From Raffaelea ambrosiae (taxonomy: Eukaryota > Ascomycota > Sordariomycetes > Ophiostomatales > Ophiostomataceae): a stretch of 64,000 nucleotides of DNA. Below the pieces are notes generated by a model. It had not been told where the DNA came from and made no database searches. It saw nothing but the letters and a program-made list of their open reading frames with translations. The DNA lies in contig PCDI01000002.1 in the NCBI GenBank assembly GCA_002778195.1, positions 4,105,234 to 4,169,233 of the forward strand. The letters run 5' to 3'. The position numbers and the translations under genes were made by a program. Positions 54,470 through 64,000 of this stretch are shown in pieces (the stretch's first letter is position 1; the number at the start of each line of letters is the position of its first letter).

Positions 54470-56508
54470 AAAAACCGAAACAAAGCGTTTTCTTTCCGGC
54501 CGTGCTTCTGGTCTCCCGTCTGGGGTCCGAATCTTAAACGTATGAGGGTGCACGTCTGGGGTAGCGGGTAGGGCACAAGAAAAGGGAAAGGGAAAGGGTA
54601 GTTCAGAATGCTATTCCGCCTCAGAGCGAACCGTCCACGTTTCGGCTGTCTGTGCCAGCTCGAGAATCCTATGATGGCAAAGATGGCTCGCCACCCTAAC
54701 CGTGACCTCGTACAAAGAATATGCATGCTCTCAAGGGGCATCCTGGCATGCATCTCGCCCTAGACCCAACTGCACTGAGACCCCGGCCGTCTTTTTTTTG
54801 TCTCTTCTTTGGGCATTATTATTAGCTTGCTAGTTGTGAATCTTACACCACATACAGCGGCGACATCCAGCCGACAGGTTTCGATTGGTGCCAATACGAT
54901 CCTCCATATTCGAGTTGAGGTGGCTGTCGCTAATACGGAACCTTTAGGTTCATTTTAGCAAATGGTCAACGCTCCCCTCTGCTCCGATACCAAGTCACGA
55001 GCCAATAGATTGCACTGCCTGGCCACTACCAGCGAACCTCACGGAAGAACGAGTACCAACTGCCACCCGTCACCATAAACAATTTGCCTCCACATATGGC
55101 TGTGATGAGAGATATATGAGCGTACTATGGTTCGAACCCGCTACTCGTATTGCGCGAGAGGCCAGGACAATACCATACTATGAAAAGCCAGGCCATCCCA
55201 ACAATTCATTGATCTATCTCGATGCTGCACTGTCCATGCGATAGGTGGCTGGATATTAATCAGTTCATGATCAGTTCTCTACACGCTCAATATCTGCATG
55301 TTAGCAGCACGCCCGAACTTCCTGGACCGGTCTGGACACTGCCCATTTCAGGCGACTTTGGAAGATAAGACGAAGGATGTAGTGAGCAAGATAGATGGAA
55401 ATTGTACAAACCAAACGAATAAACTTTGGCGAGAAATATGGAAAGAAGAATGAAGGGAATTGGAGAGAAAAGGAAACAGGAGCCGTTTTCATGCAAGACT
55501 TGGTGACAAGTACGCGAAAGACGAAAGGATACATGGGATGATCACATATCAGTTGCTTTAATTTGTGGCCTGGTCACCAGCTCACCTCAATGTAAAATGG
55601 AGCAAGAGTTTCTTCTTCGAACAGCCTACTTCACGAACTAACTGGCCAACACACCAACACACCTCTCCAACAAGAAAAAAAATCTCAGCTTCCGGGTGGT
55701 GCAAGAGGTATGGGGAAATCCAAAGCAAGTGATTGCTCTCCCACCCACAAACTCTCCCTCTGACCAAGCCATGTGCTCACACAAACTTCCCGGCTAAGCA
55801 TGATCGACGATGCAGAGTCGTACCCCCGGCCCATACACGGCGCCCACAAACAAGAGTACAGCTTTCCGGTTGCTGTTGTTGTTAATTATTCCTGCCGGTA
55901 AAAGTGGCTGTCCATGCAAGCCGTGTGCGTGTGTGGTAGGCAAAAGGCTAGAAACGGCAAGACACCAGGCACTTGTACAAGTTGTTCCAAGGTTTCAAAA
56001 AGACCCTGGGCCCTTTGGACTGCAGGTCACGGGGTCTAGCCGGGAGGTACCGTTCTTGTATGCCTGAGGCATTTACAGTTGGCGTTCTCACGTGTAAGCT
56101 TCCGATCGATTGGAGCTCAGTCAGTGGTCCCCTAAAAAAAAGTTAGCGGGAATTTCCTGGCGATTCAGCCGGTAATAATAGTGTACTTTTTTTACGTGCC
56201 CACGCGACGATATTCGGAAAGTCACTTGCGTCCCTGTCAGGTAGCTCTGTTTTCGTCACCACGCATCCACATCAAGGAAACAGGCACAACCGACTGCAGC
56301 ACAGGACAATCGAGTCTAGCTGCTCTCCCCCTCCCCATCGCCCGCGCGCTCTCTCTCTCTCCTTTACCTCAATTGGGCTCTGCTTTCGCGTCCTCCCTCC
56401 CTTTTCGTATTTGCCGGCTGCCGGGTACCGATTCGATTGGATTTTTTGCGCGACGACAACCCGACGTTGGCCGATAGCGAAGAAACTCCTGGACTGCAGT
56501 TTCTTGTC

Positions 56509-56529
56509 CACACACACACACACACACAC
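56509..56529. repeat. CA dinucleotide repeat in MIC19 leader
   Basis: About ten CA units, then TCACACACCC, ending about 56 bases before the MIC19 ATG; probably in the 5' untranslated region. Confidence 0.8.
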
Positions 56530-56594
56530 TCACACACCCTCCACATATATACATCCATCCGCAATACGTTCCCGCATACCCTACACAATACACA

Positions 56595-57282
56595 ATGGGT
56601 GCCAACGAATCCAAGCCGGCCGGTCCACAGGTCTGGACAGCGTATGTCGCAGCATCTCTACTCTCCCGACCTGCTTGGGTTGCTCTTCGTCAGCGCCTTT
56701 GGTTCTTGTTGTTCACCCAACTAACTTGTATGTTTTTTTTGCTAGCTCTGGCGCGCCGTCCGTCTCCCAAGACCTGCTCGAGCAGCTCCAGTCAAGTACA
56801 GAGGTATGTCACATCTTACGTCCCGTGGTCTCGTCGCTATCGTATATTTCTGAGCCAATCCTGGGGCTAACGTTTCTGCCCATCAGACCGACTCAACCCG
56901 TGTCCAAGCCCTCGAACTCCGTGTCCAGGCCCGTGTCGCCGACGAACTCCGCCGTCTCCGCGCCAGCGAACTGTCCAAGCTGAAAGAGGCCGAAAAGCTT
57001 GTCGAGGAGGCCACTGCGGCGGCGGCCATCCCCACGGGAGATGACGCGCTGACGTCGGCGACCGTGGCCAAGGAGATTGCCGGACTGCGGACGCGCCTGG
57101 AGGCGCGCAAGCGGGAGGTGGAGGCGCCGCTGCCGGAGCCGGTTGAGCGGGCGCGGAGCGAGGTGGTGCGGTGCCTACGCGAGCACGACCGGCGGCCGCT
57201 GGACTGCTACCGGGAGGTGACGGCGTTCAAGGAGCAGGTGCGCAAGCTGGAGACGTCGTGGGTGGACAAGGTTGTGTCGTGA
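56595..57282 (+). CDS. MIC19: MICOS complex subunit Mic19 (CHCH domain)
   Basis: Coding sequence join(56595..56641,56746..56803,56887..57282), 166 residues. Mic19 helps hold mitochondrial cristae junctions together in the MICOS complex with Mic60. The start MGANESK fits an N-myristoylation signal, as in animal CHCHD3. A coiled coil covers about 35-125 (VQALELRVQARVADELRRL and AKEIAGLRTRLEARKREVE). The C-terminal CHCH helix pair has a single Cx10C in CLREHDRRPLDC, as in fungal Mic19. Introns of 104 and 83 nt have CTAAC and GCTAAC branch sites; the joins WTASGAPS and STETDSTR keep frame. Exon 1 is only 47 nt, so the gene is easily missed. Confidence 0.93.
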
Positions 57283-57620
57283 AGGGAAGCGGAGGAGAGC
57301 GAAGACAAACTCTTTCTTCCCCCCCCCCCCCAAAAAAAAAATATAAAAACCATAAAAATATTGGCGAGGAGATGACACAGGGCAGGGGCCGAGGTGTAAT
57401 GGTATGGATATGTATGTACAAAGACGCATTGTTTATTTTCTTTCTTTTTGTTTCTTTATATCTTATATATGTACCACATGTAAAAAATAGATCTTCTTTT
57501 GTCTTTTTTTATTCCAGCTGTTCCATTGTTCATTTGCTCCTTTTCTTCGTCGGTTCGTTGACACACCTATCTATACATACATCGAATAAAAGAAAGTCAG
57601 TCAACTATACATGGTTTGAA
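57283..57620. other. Convergent intergenic region between MIC19 and TYW3
   Basis: 338 bases of AT-rich 3' region for both genes, with C11 and A9 runs near 57320. No gene. Confidence 0.7.
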
Positions 57621-58818
57621 CTACATGGCAAACTCGGGCACGAGGCTATCGTCTTGTCGGCCGGTCCCCGCCACGTTCTTGCTTTTTTGCTTCTCTTTCA
57701 GAGCAGCTTGCCGCTGCAGGCCTTCTGCCCGCTTCCTTGCCCGACGGGCATCTGGATCTTCCCAGCCCCCAAAGTTCTTCTTGTTGCCGTTGCTACTGCT
57801 GATACTACCGCCCCCGGAGAGGGGGGACAGCTCCTGCGCAATGGCCGCAGCCAACGCTGCCTGGAACCTTTCCGTGCGTTCGCGGTTCACGGCAAACCGT
57901 TGGTCAGCCAGGCGAACTAACCTTGCCAAGTAGCCGGGGGAGACAATGCCCAGGGCCCTCGCCTGTTTCGGACCCCCCTCGTTGGCCTCATTGGCCTCGC
58001 CGCTGCTGTCCGTGCCGACTCCCACCACAGACGCTAGGGCCAGTCCCATCGTCCGCACGGCCACCATGGGCGTAGGCTCCCCGTGGTCGTTGGTCTCGGC
58101 ACCGCCATTCGCATAGCCAACCGGCCCAATACCAACAGCGCCGCTCTCGCGGAAACCTGCGGCAGATGCACAACGCAGCAGCAGCTGGGCGTGTGCGGGA
58201 GATGCCGTCAGGATATGCAAAATCTAGAGGGATCATGGTCAGGTACCAACTAACACTGTTGTGCAATCTTTCCTCGCTTATTCGTGAAACGAGGCTCCTA
58301 CTAACCATCGGCTCAAACTTGAAGTGCACCAGTCTGGCATCTTCACCATCATCTTCCTCGCTTGCTTCAGCACCATCGGCTCGCATTTCCAGCCCAAACT
58401 TAGTTGCCCAATCCGTGTTTGCATAGACTGCATGGCTGGCGTCACCATTACCAACGAGAGGGCCATGGGAGACAAATAGCCACGCACCGCCACCGCCTTT
58501 TCCACCGGCAGAGGCCGTGGTTTTGGTTGCTGCTGCTGTTGTTGCCACAGCGGAAGACGGCTGGCGTTCGTCTTTGCCAGGGCTTTCGGTGTAAAGTTTA
58601 CTCTTCCTGCCTTCAAGAAAGACGGCCACGCGGCCAGCACAGCTGCTCGTCGTGACAAAACCGTCTATGCTATTGATAGCTTCCAGCAGCGGACGAACAC
58701 CCTCGTCCACCGCGCCTTTGGGCGAGGCATCTGCGTACTCTTCATCAGGTCGGGCAAGCTGTGCCAAGATGGCCGCTTTTCTGGCTGCAAATCGTGCCGG
58801 GCACGCCGGCAGCGTCAT
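57621..58818 (-). CDS. TYW3: tRNA wybutosine-synthesizing protein 3 (Tyw3)
   Basis: Coding sequence complement(join(57621..58223,58306..58818)), 371 residues. Tyw3 methylates N4 of the wybutosine precursor at position 37 of tRNA-Phe. The N-terminus FAARKAAILAQLARPDEEYAD and SPKGAVDEGVRPLLEAIN, then TTSSCAGRVAVF, are the family's conserved blocks. After an Ala/Thr/Gly-rich insertion comes WLFVSHGPL, and the 82-nt intron (GTTAGT, CTGAC branch) joins KFEPM to ILHILTASP, a conserved segment. The C-terminal 130 residues are less conserved and end in a charged tail. The frame extends upstream to 58902 only by a TTG, so ATG 58818 was chosen. A GCTAAC..CAG just upstream could be the end of a leader intron. 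Neighbour MIC19 faces it. Confidence 0.9.
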
Positions 58819-59853
58819 GGCATAGTGCGTTTCTAGATTTTGTGACCCTGAATGACCGAATGTTAGCGGCCAACAACTGGATGCTGATCTACTGTTGTAC
58901 AACAGGCGTTAAAATTTCTATCCTTGAGGGGCTTACACCGAAAAATCCGGCAGAATCAAACAGGTCACGTGCCCACATGCAATGGCGTGAGAACCACCTG
59001 AAAGCTCATTGACGTTTCTGTTTATTCAGAACAATTGCTCTGTGTGCAAAATCACTTGATCATGCATCTAGTGGCATTTAGTTTCGCACTGCAAAGAGTC
59101 TCAACTATTTAATCTTAAACTGACGTGGACCCTGCCATCCAGATCGACAACTCCGCCACTTTTTGGCGCACTTTCTTACTCCGTGTAGTTACCATTCTGC
59201 GGCTGTATGAGAACCGAACCTGGACGCCATCCGTCTGGGCTTCTTCAACACTTGCTTACAGATGATTCCTACCGTTTAGGAGTCTGATATCACACGAGAA
59301 AAACACATGCCAGGCAGAGAGTTAGTGCCCGGGGAGGGTTAGGGAGCAATGTAGGGCCGTGGACGGTGTGTTGGATTTTGTGGTTGATTTTGTGTGTAGT
59401 ATGTGTATGCCTTCCGTATATTATCCTGTTTTCTACATGACTTGGATTCATTCCCTACCATTCATGGCGGGTATGTTACATGACTGTTGGTGGGTCTCAC
59501 CTCTCTCTATCAAAACCGGAAAGACTTTCTGCATCGAACAAGTGGGATGGAGGTGGCTGCGATGGTGATGGGGGTAAACAGGGGGTGAAGTGCTGGCTGT
59601 GGGGAGTGACGTGGGGACGTGGTAAGTAATGCAGTGTCTCAGGTGACGTGGGATATAAAGTTGAAGCGGTGCTGAACTCCAGAATCGGGTCGCTGTGGTT
59701 GAGTGTACAGGTAGGGGGTATATGGTGAAGGGAAGGGGGTCGCAGGGATGGGGCATAAAACACCTGGACAAGGGCAGGGTCCGCAAGCACTGCGTGTTGC
59801 CATAATGGCTTTCTGTCCGTTGCGTAAAATTTCTTGGCTGATCACAGCATCCG
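58819..59853. other. Intergenic region between TYW3 and KAP95
   Basis: Promoter side of TYW3 and 3' side of KAP95, both on the minus strand. AT-rich to 59300, then GT-rich (59300-59800). No gene recognised. Confidence 0.6.
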
Positions 59854-62800
59854 TCATGTCTGTATGACGTTGGTGGAGCCGCCGATTTGACGCTTAACGA
59901 GCTCACGCGCCCATCTTGCTGTCTCGACAGTGCGCGGAGCATACTCGCGGTTCGTGCGAGTCTCCTTGATAAGGCGGAGCACCCAATCTTGGCGAAGGGC
60001 CTCCGAAAGCTCTCCATTCGGGTATGCTTCGGCGAGATCACTAGATTCCTGTTAATTTCCCCATAAATGCCACCACTAGAAGACACGGAATGAAACATAC
60101 CCGATGACGCCCATAGACGCGCGCATGAGCGGCTCACTCCGGTTTACGTCAGTTGAGATGACGTTCAGGAGTTGGAAGATAGACTGGACATATTGTTGCA
60201 GAGCCTCAGCTGTATGCGAGTCAGCAAAAAAATGCATCCCAGGTACGGGTTGTAAAATTGAAGGAGCAAAGAAAATACGACATACTCTTATGGCTGGAAG
60301 TCATGGCACCAATGATGCCTCCCCAAGCATCCATGATACCCTCCCGCAGCGACACAATATAGTCGAACATCTCGTAGCTGCCGTCATTGCCAGGTGTCAC
60401 TGTTGCCGCTTGCTGGAGCACTAGGGCAACGACAGAGAGATACTTCTCGAAGGCCCCGCCAATGGCACCAGCAATATCACCAAAGCACTGGAGAATGGCT
60501 GGCTTGAACTGGTTGGACAGCGTCTTGCTCTGAAGAAAGAAAAAAAGAGTCAGAATGGGGTACAAAAAGTAACGAGATGGGACGCAAAGAAAAGAAGGCT
60601 GAGTGGCAAGGGGACCATCCAGCGGAGGAGGCGATACATACCTGGAGGTTGTTTAGGAGGTAGTTCATAAAATTGTCGCACCACGGCTCGCTGCGCGCGC
60701 CCATGGAGCGGGTGATGTCGCTAACTAGGCCAATAGCCATAGAGCACAAGCTGGCCTCCTCCTGGTTGTCGAGGGCCTTGTACAGGAAGGGAGAAAACGC
60801 CTCCATGTACTTTACGAAGTCCTCCTCGAGGGCGTTGGCCAGGCTGCTCACGGCGGCGAAAACAGCTTCTGGCACGGACGATTTTGCACCAGAATGTGAC
60901 AGGATCTGCAGCAGTCCCGCCATCATCCGGTCGCCCTGAGGGGCGATCTCCTTGTCGAGTCGCGTGACGATGGCCTGAAGGACGGTGCAGAGACTCGTTT
61001 GCATGTCTTCGAGCGTAATCTTGTCCTCGACGCTGACAACCTGGGACTGCAGCGGGATAGTCTCTTCCAAGCGCTTGAGGATGACGTCCGAGAGAGAGGC
61101 AATGTCGTGGAGGCTTTCCTGTGCAGCGTTCGACACAAACGAATTCAGCACCTCGTAGGCAGCAGTGCGCACCGCGGGCTCTGCACCAGCATCGGTAGCA
61201 GTCACCGTCAGCAGATGCCGGACGCTCGTAGTGAAGTGGTCTGTGAGAGGGTTGCGAGGAGCGCCAAAGTCACCGGCGAAGCGGTCAGCTAGGTTCATAA
61301 GCGCCCAGCAGCACGAGGCGGCCATCTTGGGGTTGCTCATCAGGCCACGGAACAGGGCTTCGATGAGCGAATTGAGGTGGGTGGCGGGATCGATTGCCTG
61401 CGAGCAGTTTTCGGTGATACGCCCCAGAGTGAAAGCAGTCGAGTCACGGACCTGGATCGACGGGTCGTCGATCATCTGGATAAGGATGGCCAGGGCGGAC
61501 TGCACGATGGGCTCCAGGATCTTCTCGTCGGGTCCCTCCATGATGGCACCGAAAGCCGAGACGGCGGCGTCACGGAGATGCCAGTCCTCGTGGCGCAGAT
61601 TTGCCTCAACAAACTGGATAACGTGGGGAATGATGGTCGGCCCAACGGCCTGAGCGTAGAGAGTAAGGCACTGGTATGCAGCGCGCGAGATGTTGTACTC
61701 GTCGTCGGCAGCATCCTCGTCTTGCTTGGACAGCAGGAGCAGCAGAACAGGGACCACCTCGCTTGTAGCGACACGCGCAAAGTTGTAGAAGGGACGCAGC
61801 TGATCCTGGTCATCCACAGGGCCGATCTGGGCGTTGTCGTCCTCGATGGCGATTTCCTCCTCGCAGACGGTGCTCCAGAACTCGACAGCAAGCTTCGCAA
61901 CGTCCTCGTCCTCGGACTTCATGCCCATTATAGTGAGCCCGAAAAGAGCCTTCTCCATGTAGAAGCGCATGTTGTCGTAGTAGAGGCCCATAATCCGATT
62001 CAGGCAGCCAAAAGCGCCCTGCTGGATGCGGCTATCCGAGGCCTGGGTAGCCTCGCAGACGACCTGCATGATGTAGTTGCGCTCACCCTCATGTTTGAAG
62101 TTGTTGCCTACGAATTCTAAGGAGTCGCTGAGGGCCGTGATAGCAGCCAACCGCACTTCGTCGTTGGTTTCCTCTTTCCGGGCGCCCTGGACGACGGCCG
62201 TCAAGATGGAGTTGGAGAAGCCGATCAGGCTCGTGCGCAGCTCGGTGTCCTGGCTCTCGCAAATGAAGCCGATGGTGGTCAGCGATGCCTGCTTTTGGTG
62301 TGCCTGGCCCTCGCTGACGCTCTGGACGAGTGTGGGCATCAGCTCAGGCCATAGGTTGCGCGGAAGTTCGACAGCGGCGATGGAAGCGACGACCTGAGCG
62401 GCAGCCTGCCCGGCCTGTGCGTTGGTCGACGAAAGGGTCTGCAGCGCGAGCTGCTTGACGTTTGTTTTGGTGTCCTGCTCGGTCTGATGCAGCCATTTTG
62501 CTTGGAGTTCGGCATGGCGTGTAGGGTCGCGACCAGTGAATGCGTTCTTGAGGGCGATACCGGCGGCTGCTCGGATGTGGCCCTGGGCGTTTTCTTGCGC
62601 GAGTTCCTGGACGAGTGTGGCTAGGTACAACGACTGCGAGACAGGGGGTGTGCGTTAGATGAGATGTGTGCGTGAAGGAGAAACGCGGCTTGGTCAGGAA
62701 AAGGGACAGAAAAGGGGGCAGAAAAGGAGGAGGGGCCTCAGAACATACAAAGTTTGTAGCAGCGGCTTGCTCAAGTTGCTGTTCGGCATGCTGGCGCAAC

Positions 62801-63068
62801 GCGTTGTCTGCACAGGGTTAGCAGTTTGGACACACACAGATACAGCAGGGCACAGAGAAAGATATGCGAAGAACAGCACGCCCTGCTCCACGGCGCGTGG
62901 TGGCGCGTTGCCAGCCAGCGCTTCTCGTGACTCTTTTTCCAGGTCTTTGCCGCTCCCGCGTTTGGCAGCGGACAAGAGACGCAACAAACGCGAACGACAG
63001 GATTGCAGATACATACCCGGAGACAGCGAATTGGTCAGGATCGTGTTGATGTCAGAATTTCCCTCCAT
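59854..63068 (-). CDS. KAP95: Importin subunit beta-1 (karyopherin 95)
   Basis: Coding sequence complement(join(59854..60040,60101..60209,60286..60529,60642..62633,62749..62807,63017..63068)), 880 residues, close to the usual 860-880. It carries importin-alpha-bound and other cargo through the nuclear pore and releases it on binding Ran-GTP. The protein is HEAT repeats throughout; the N-terminal repeats, HIRAAAGIALKNAFTGRD, and the acidic loop after HEAT 8 are characteristic. Five introns of 60 to 209 nt all have GTATGT donors, or nearly so, and CAG or TAG acceptors, and all joins keep frame (LSPDNALRQ, NLQSKTLSN, HKTEALQQ, GVIGDLAEA). Exons 1 and 2 supply only 37 residues. The start at 63068 gives MEGNSDINTILTNS, matching the family. 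Confidence 0.95.
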
Positions 63069-64000
63069 GTTGCCTGGCTGATGCTGTGTTCTCCCTTCTC
63101 TGTCGTTGACAGAAAGAGAGAGAAAAGGAAGACAGAAAAAATAGGCACAGGCGGGCGGTTCTGCACTTTGTGGGGAAAGCAGGGAGGGGGGAACAAGGAG
63201 TGAAAAAATGGCAACGGGTAATCAAATGAGCGAAGAAGAAAGGCAGAGAGCGGTGGCTGACCCGAGAGAAAGAGGGACGGGAAAGGCGAAGATGAGATAG
63301 GGAAGAGAAGAAAAAGAAGCAGGAGAGGGACAGAAGAAAAGGAGGTGAAAGAAGTTTTTCTGTTGTTATTTTATTTTATTTGCTCCCCGGACTTTGGAGG
63401 CGACGCCTAGCAAAGAGTGGGTATGCAAAATAGGAAATAGGACAACAAACCACCAAATGTAAATAAAAGCCCGGAGGGGAAGGAGCGATGGCAAATTCGT
63501 AGGGCTGCAGAGGCGATGTTTTTGCGGCAGCGGAAGGACACAGAAGGAAGGCGTCGTGTGCGTGGAAAGTATGATGTAGTGTTCGCAGTTCGTGTGCGGG
63601 AAGGAGCAATTCTAGGTGGTTGCTGATGTCGCAGAGCAGGACGAGGGAAGGGATGTCGATCGCTCCCGCCTGGACAGGTGGATGGAAACGCCAGTGTGGG
63701 AAGGAGGACTGGGCGAGTAGGAGGGGCTCTGCGGGTCGTGGCTGCCTTCTGGTAAGGAAAGCGGCGTGCTGTGGTTGGTCTGCTGAGGCGAATTTGCCTT
63801 CTGGCCGACCGCGCACAGTGCCAGTCCTCACTAGCGTTCAGGTGCTGGGCGACGGGCGATGGTCTATGTCAGCACCCAGATGCCTGCTCGTCGCGTCAAA
63901 GGAGTAGCTCGATCGCTCTAAATGCAGCAGACGAGTGAAGATATTTCAGAAGATCGAGGCAAACGTCATGGGGTGCCTCTTTGCAAGACCCTGGCGCCTG
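63069..64000. other. Upstream region of KAP95 to window end
   Basis: Promoter and leader of KAP95: purine-rich (63110-63360), then mixed sequence. No coding frame is supported; a divergent gene could start right of the window. Confidence 0.55.

Larger units (their letters stand above)
50964..56594. other. 5.6 kb gene-poor region between ferric reductase and MIC19
   Basis: The longest stretch without a supported gene. All open frames lack recognisable domains and consistent coding bias. It is the shared upstream region of two divergent genes. It contains a CA repeat (54441-54464), a tRNA-like TTCGAA box (55131-55139) without a full cloverleaf, a pyrimidine-rich leader and a second CA repeat (56509-56529) just before MIC19. 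Non-coding RNA or an unannotated small gene remains possible. Confidence 0.55.

Noticed and set aside
55108..55200. Possible tRNA on the minus strand with GGTTCGAACC and a CCTCTCGCGCAA segment
   Set aside because: The TTCGAA box is present but the T stem, acceptor stem and a 7-base anticodon loop do not pair; at most a decayed tRNA relic.

Overview
This window is nuclear DNA of a filamentous ascomycete (Pezizomycotina, probably Sordariomycetes; Ophiostomatales is possible but not shown). The evidence is GC-rich single-copy genes with short GT..AG introns of 58 to 209 nt, CTAAC/CTGAC-type branch sites before the 3' splice sites, and typically fungal proteins: a duplicated fungal 6-phosphofructokinase, DFG5/DCW1-type GH76, Erf2, Mic19 and Apd1/Aim32. 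I see no transposon, CRISPR array, operon, virus or secondary-metabolite cluster. Nineteen protein genes and one tRNA can be supported. The first gene is cut by the left edge.

Layout. 0-6 kb: a large WDR59/Sea3 homologue (SEACAT/GATOR2, TORC1 signalling), facing phosphofructokinase (6.8-9.2 kb, minus). 10.5-12.7 kb: NOG1 GTPase (60S ribosome assembly). 12.7-16.1 kb: gene-poor. 16.1-18.4 kb: a GH76 cell-wall protein with a membrane anchor and a long tail. 19.3-21.0 kb (minus): an Asx-homology-domain protein. 22.3 kb: SEC22 SNARE. 23.9-25.7 kb (minus): an unrecognised zinc-finger protein ending in a CaaX box. 27.4-28.7 kb: MTQ1, tail to tail with mitochondrial leucyl-tRNA synthetase (28.8-32.0 kb). 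32.5 kb: an APH-fold kinase. 35.1-37.3 kb: an L-type amino acid transporter. 37.9-39.2 kb (minus): an Aim32/Apd1 [2Fe-2S] protein. 40.0-41.1 kb (minus): a glutathione transferase. 42.7-45.0 kb (minus): the palmitoyltransferase ERF2 with polyglutamine tracts. 46.7-47.3 kb: a small mitochondrial membrane protein. 48.1 kb: tRNA-Ser(UGA). 49.1-51.0 kb (minus): a ferric reductase. 51-56.6 kb: gene-poor. 56.6-57.3 kb: MIC19. 57.6-58.8 kb (minus): TYW3. 59.9-63.1 kb (minus): importin beta KAP95.

The genes are ordinary housekeeping functions without an evident shared pathway. Five or more have mitochondrial roles (MTQ1, LeuRS, Aim32-like, the 129-aa protein, MIC19), and MTQ1 and mitochondrial LeuRS are immediate neighbours that both serve mitochondrial translation. 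The most unusual points are proteins with non-standard architecture (the GH76 tail, the CaaX zinc-finger protein, the ASXH protein, the very long WDR59), an in-frame translatable intron in LeuRS, and short repeated promoter elements between PFK and NOG1. Exon joins were made by eye from frame, splice consensus and family similarity; no transcript data were available.
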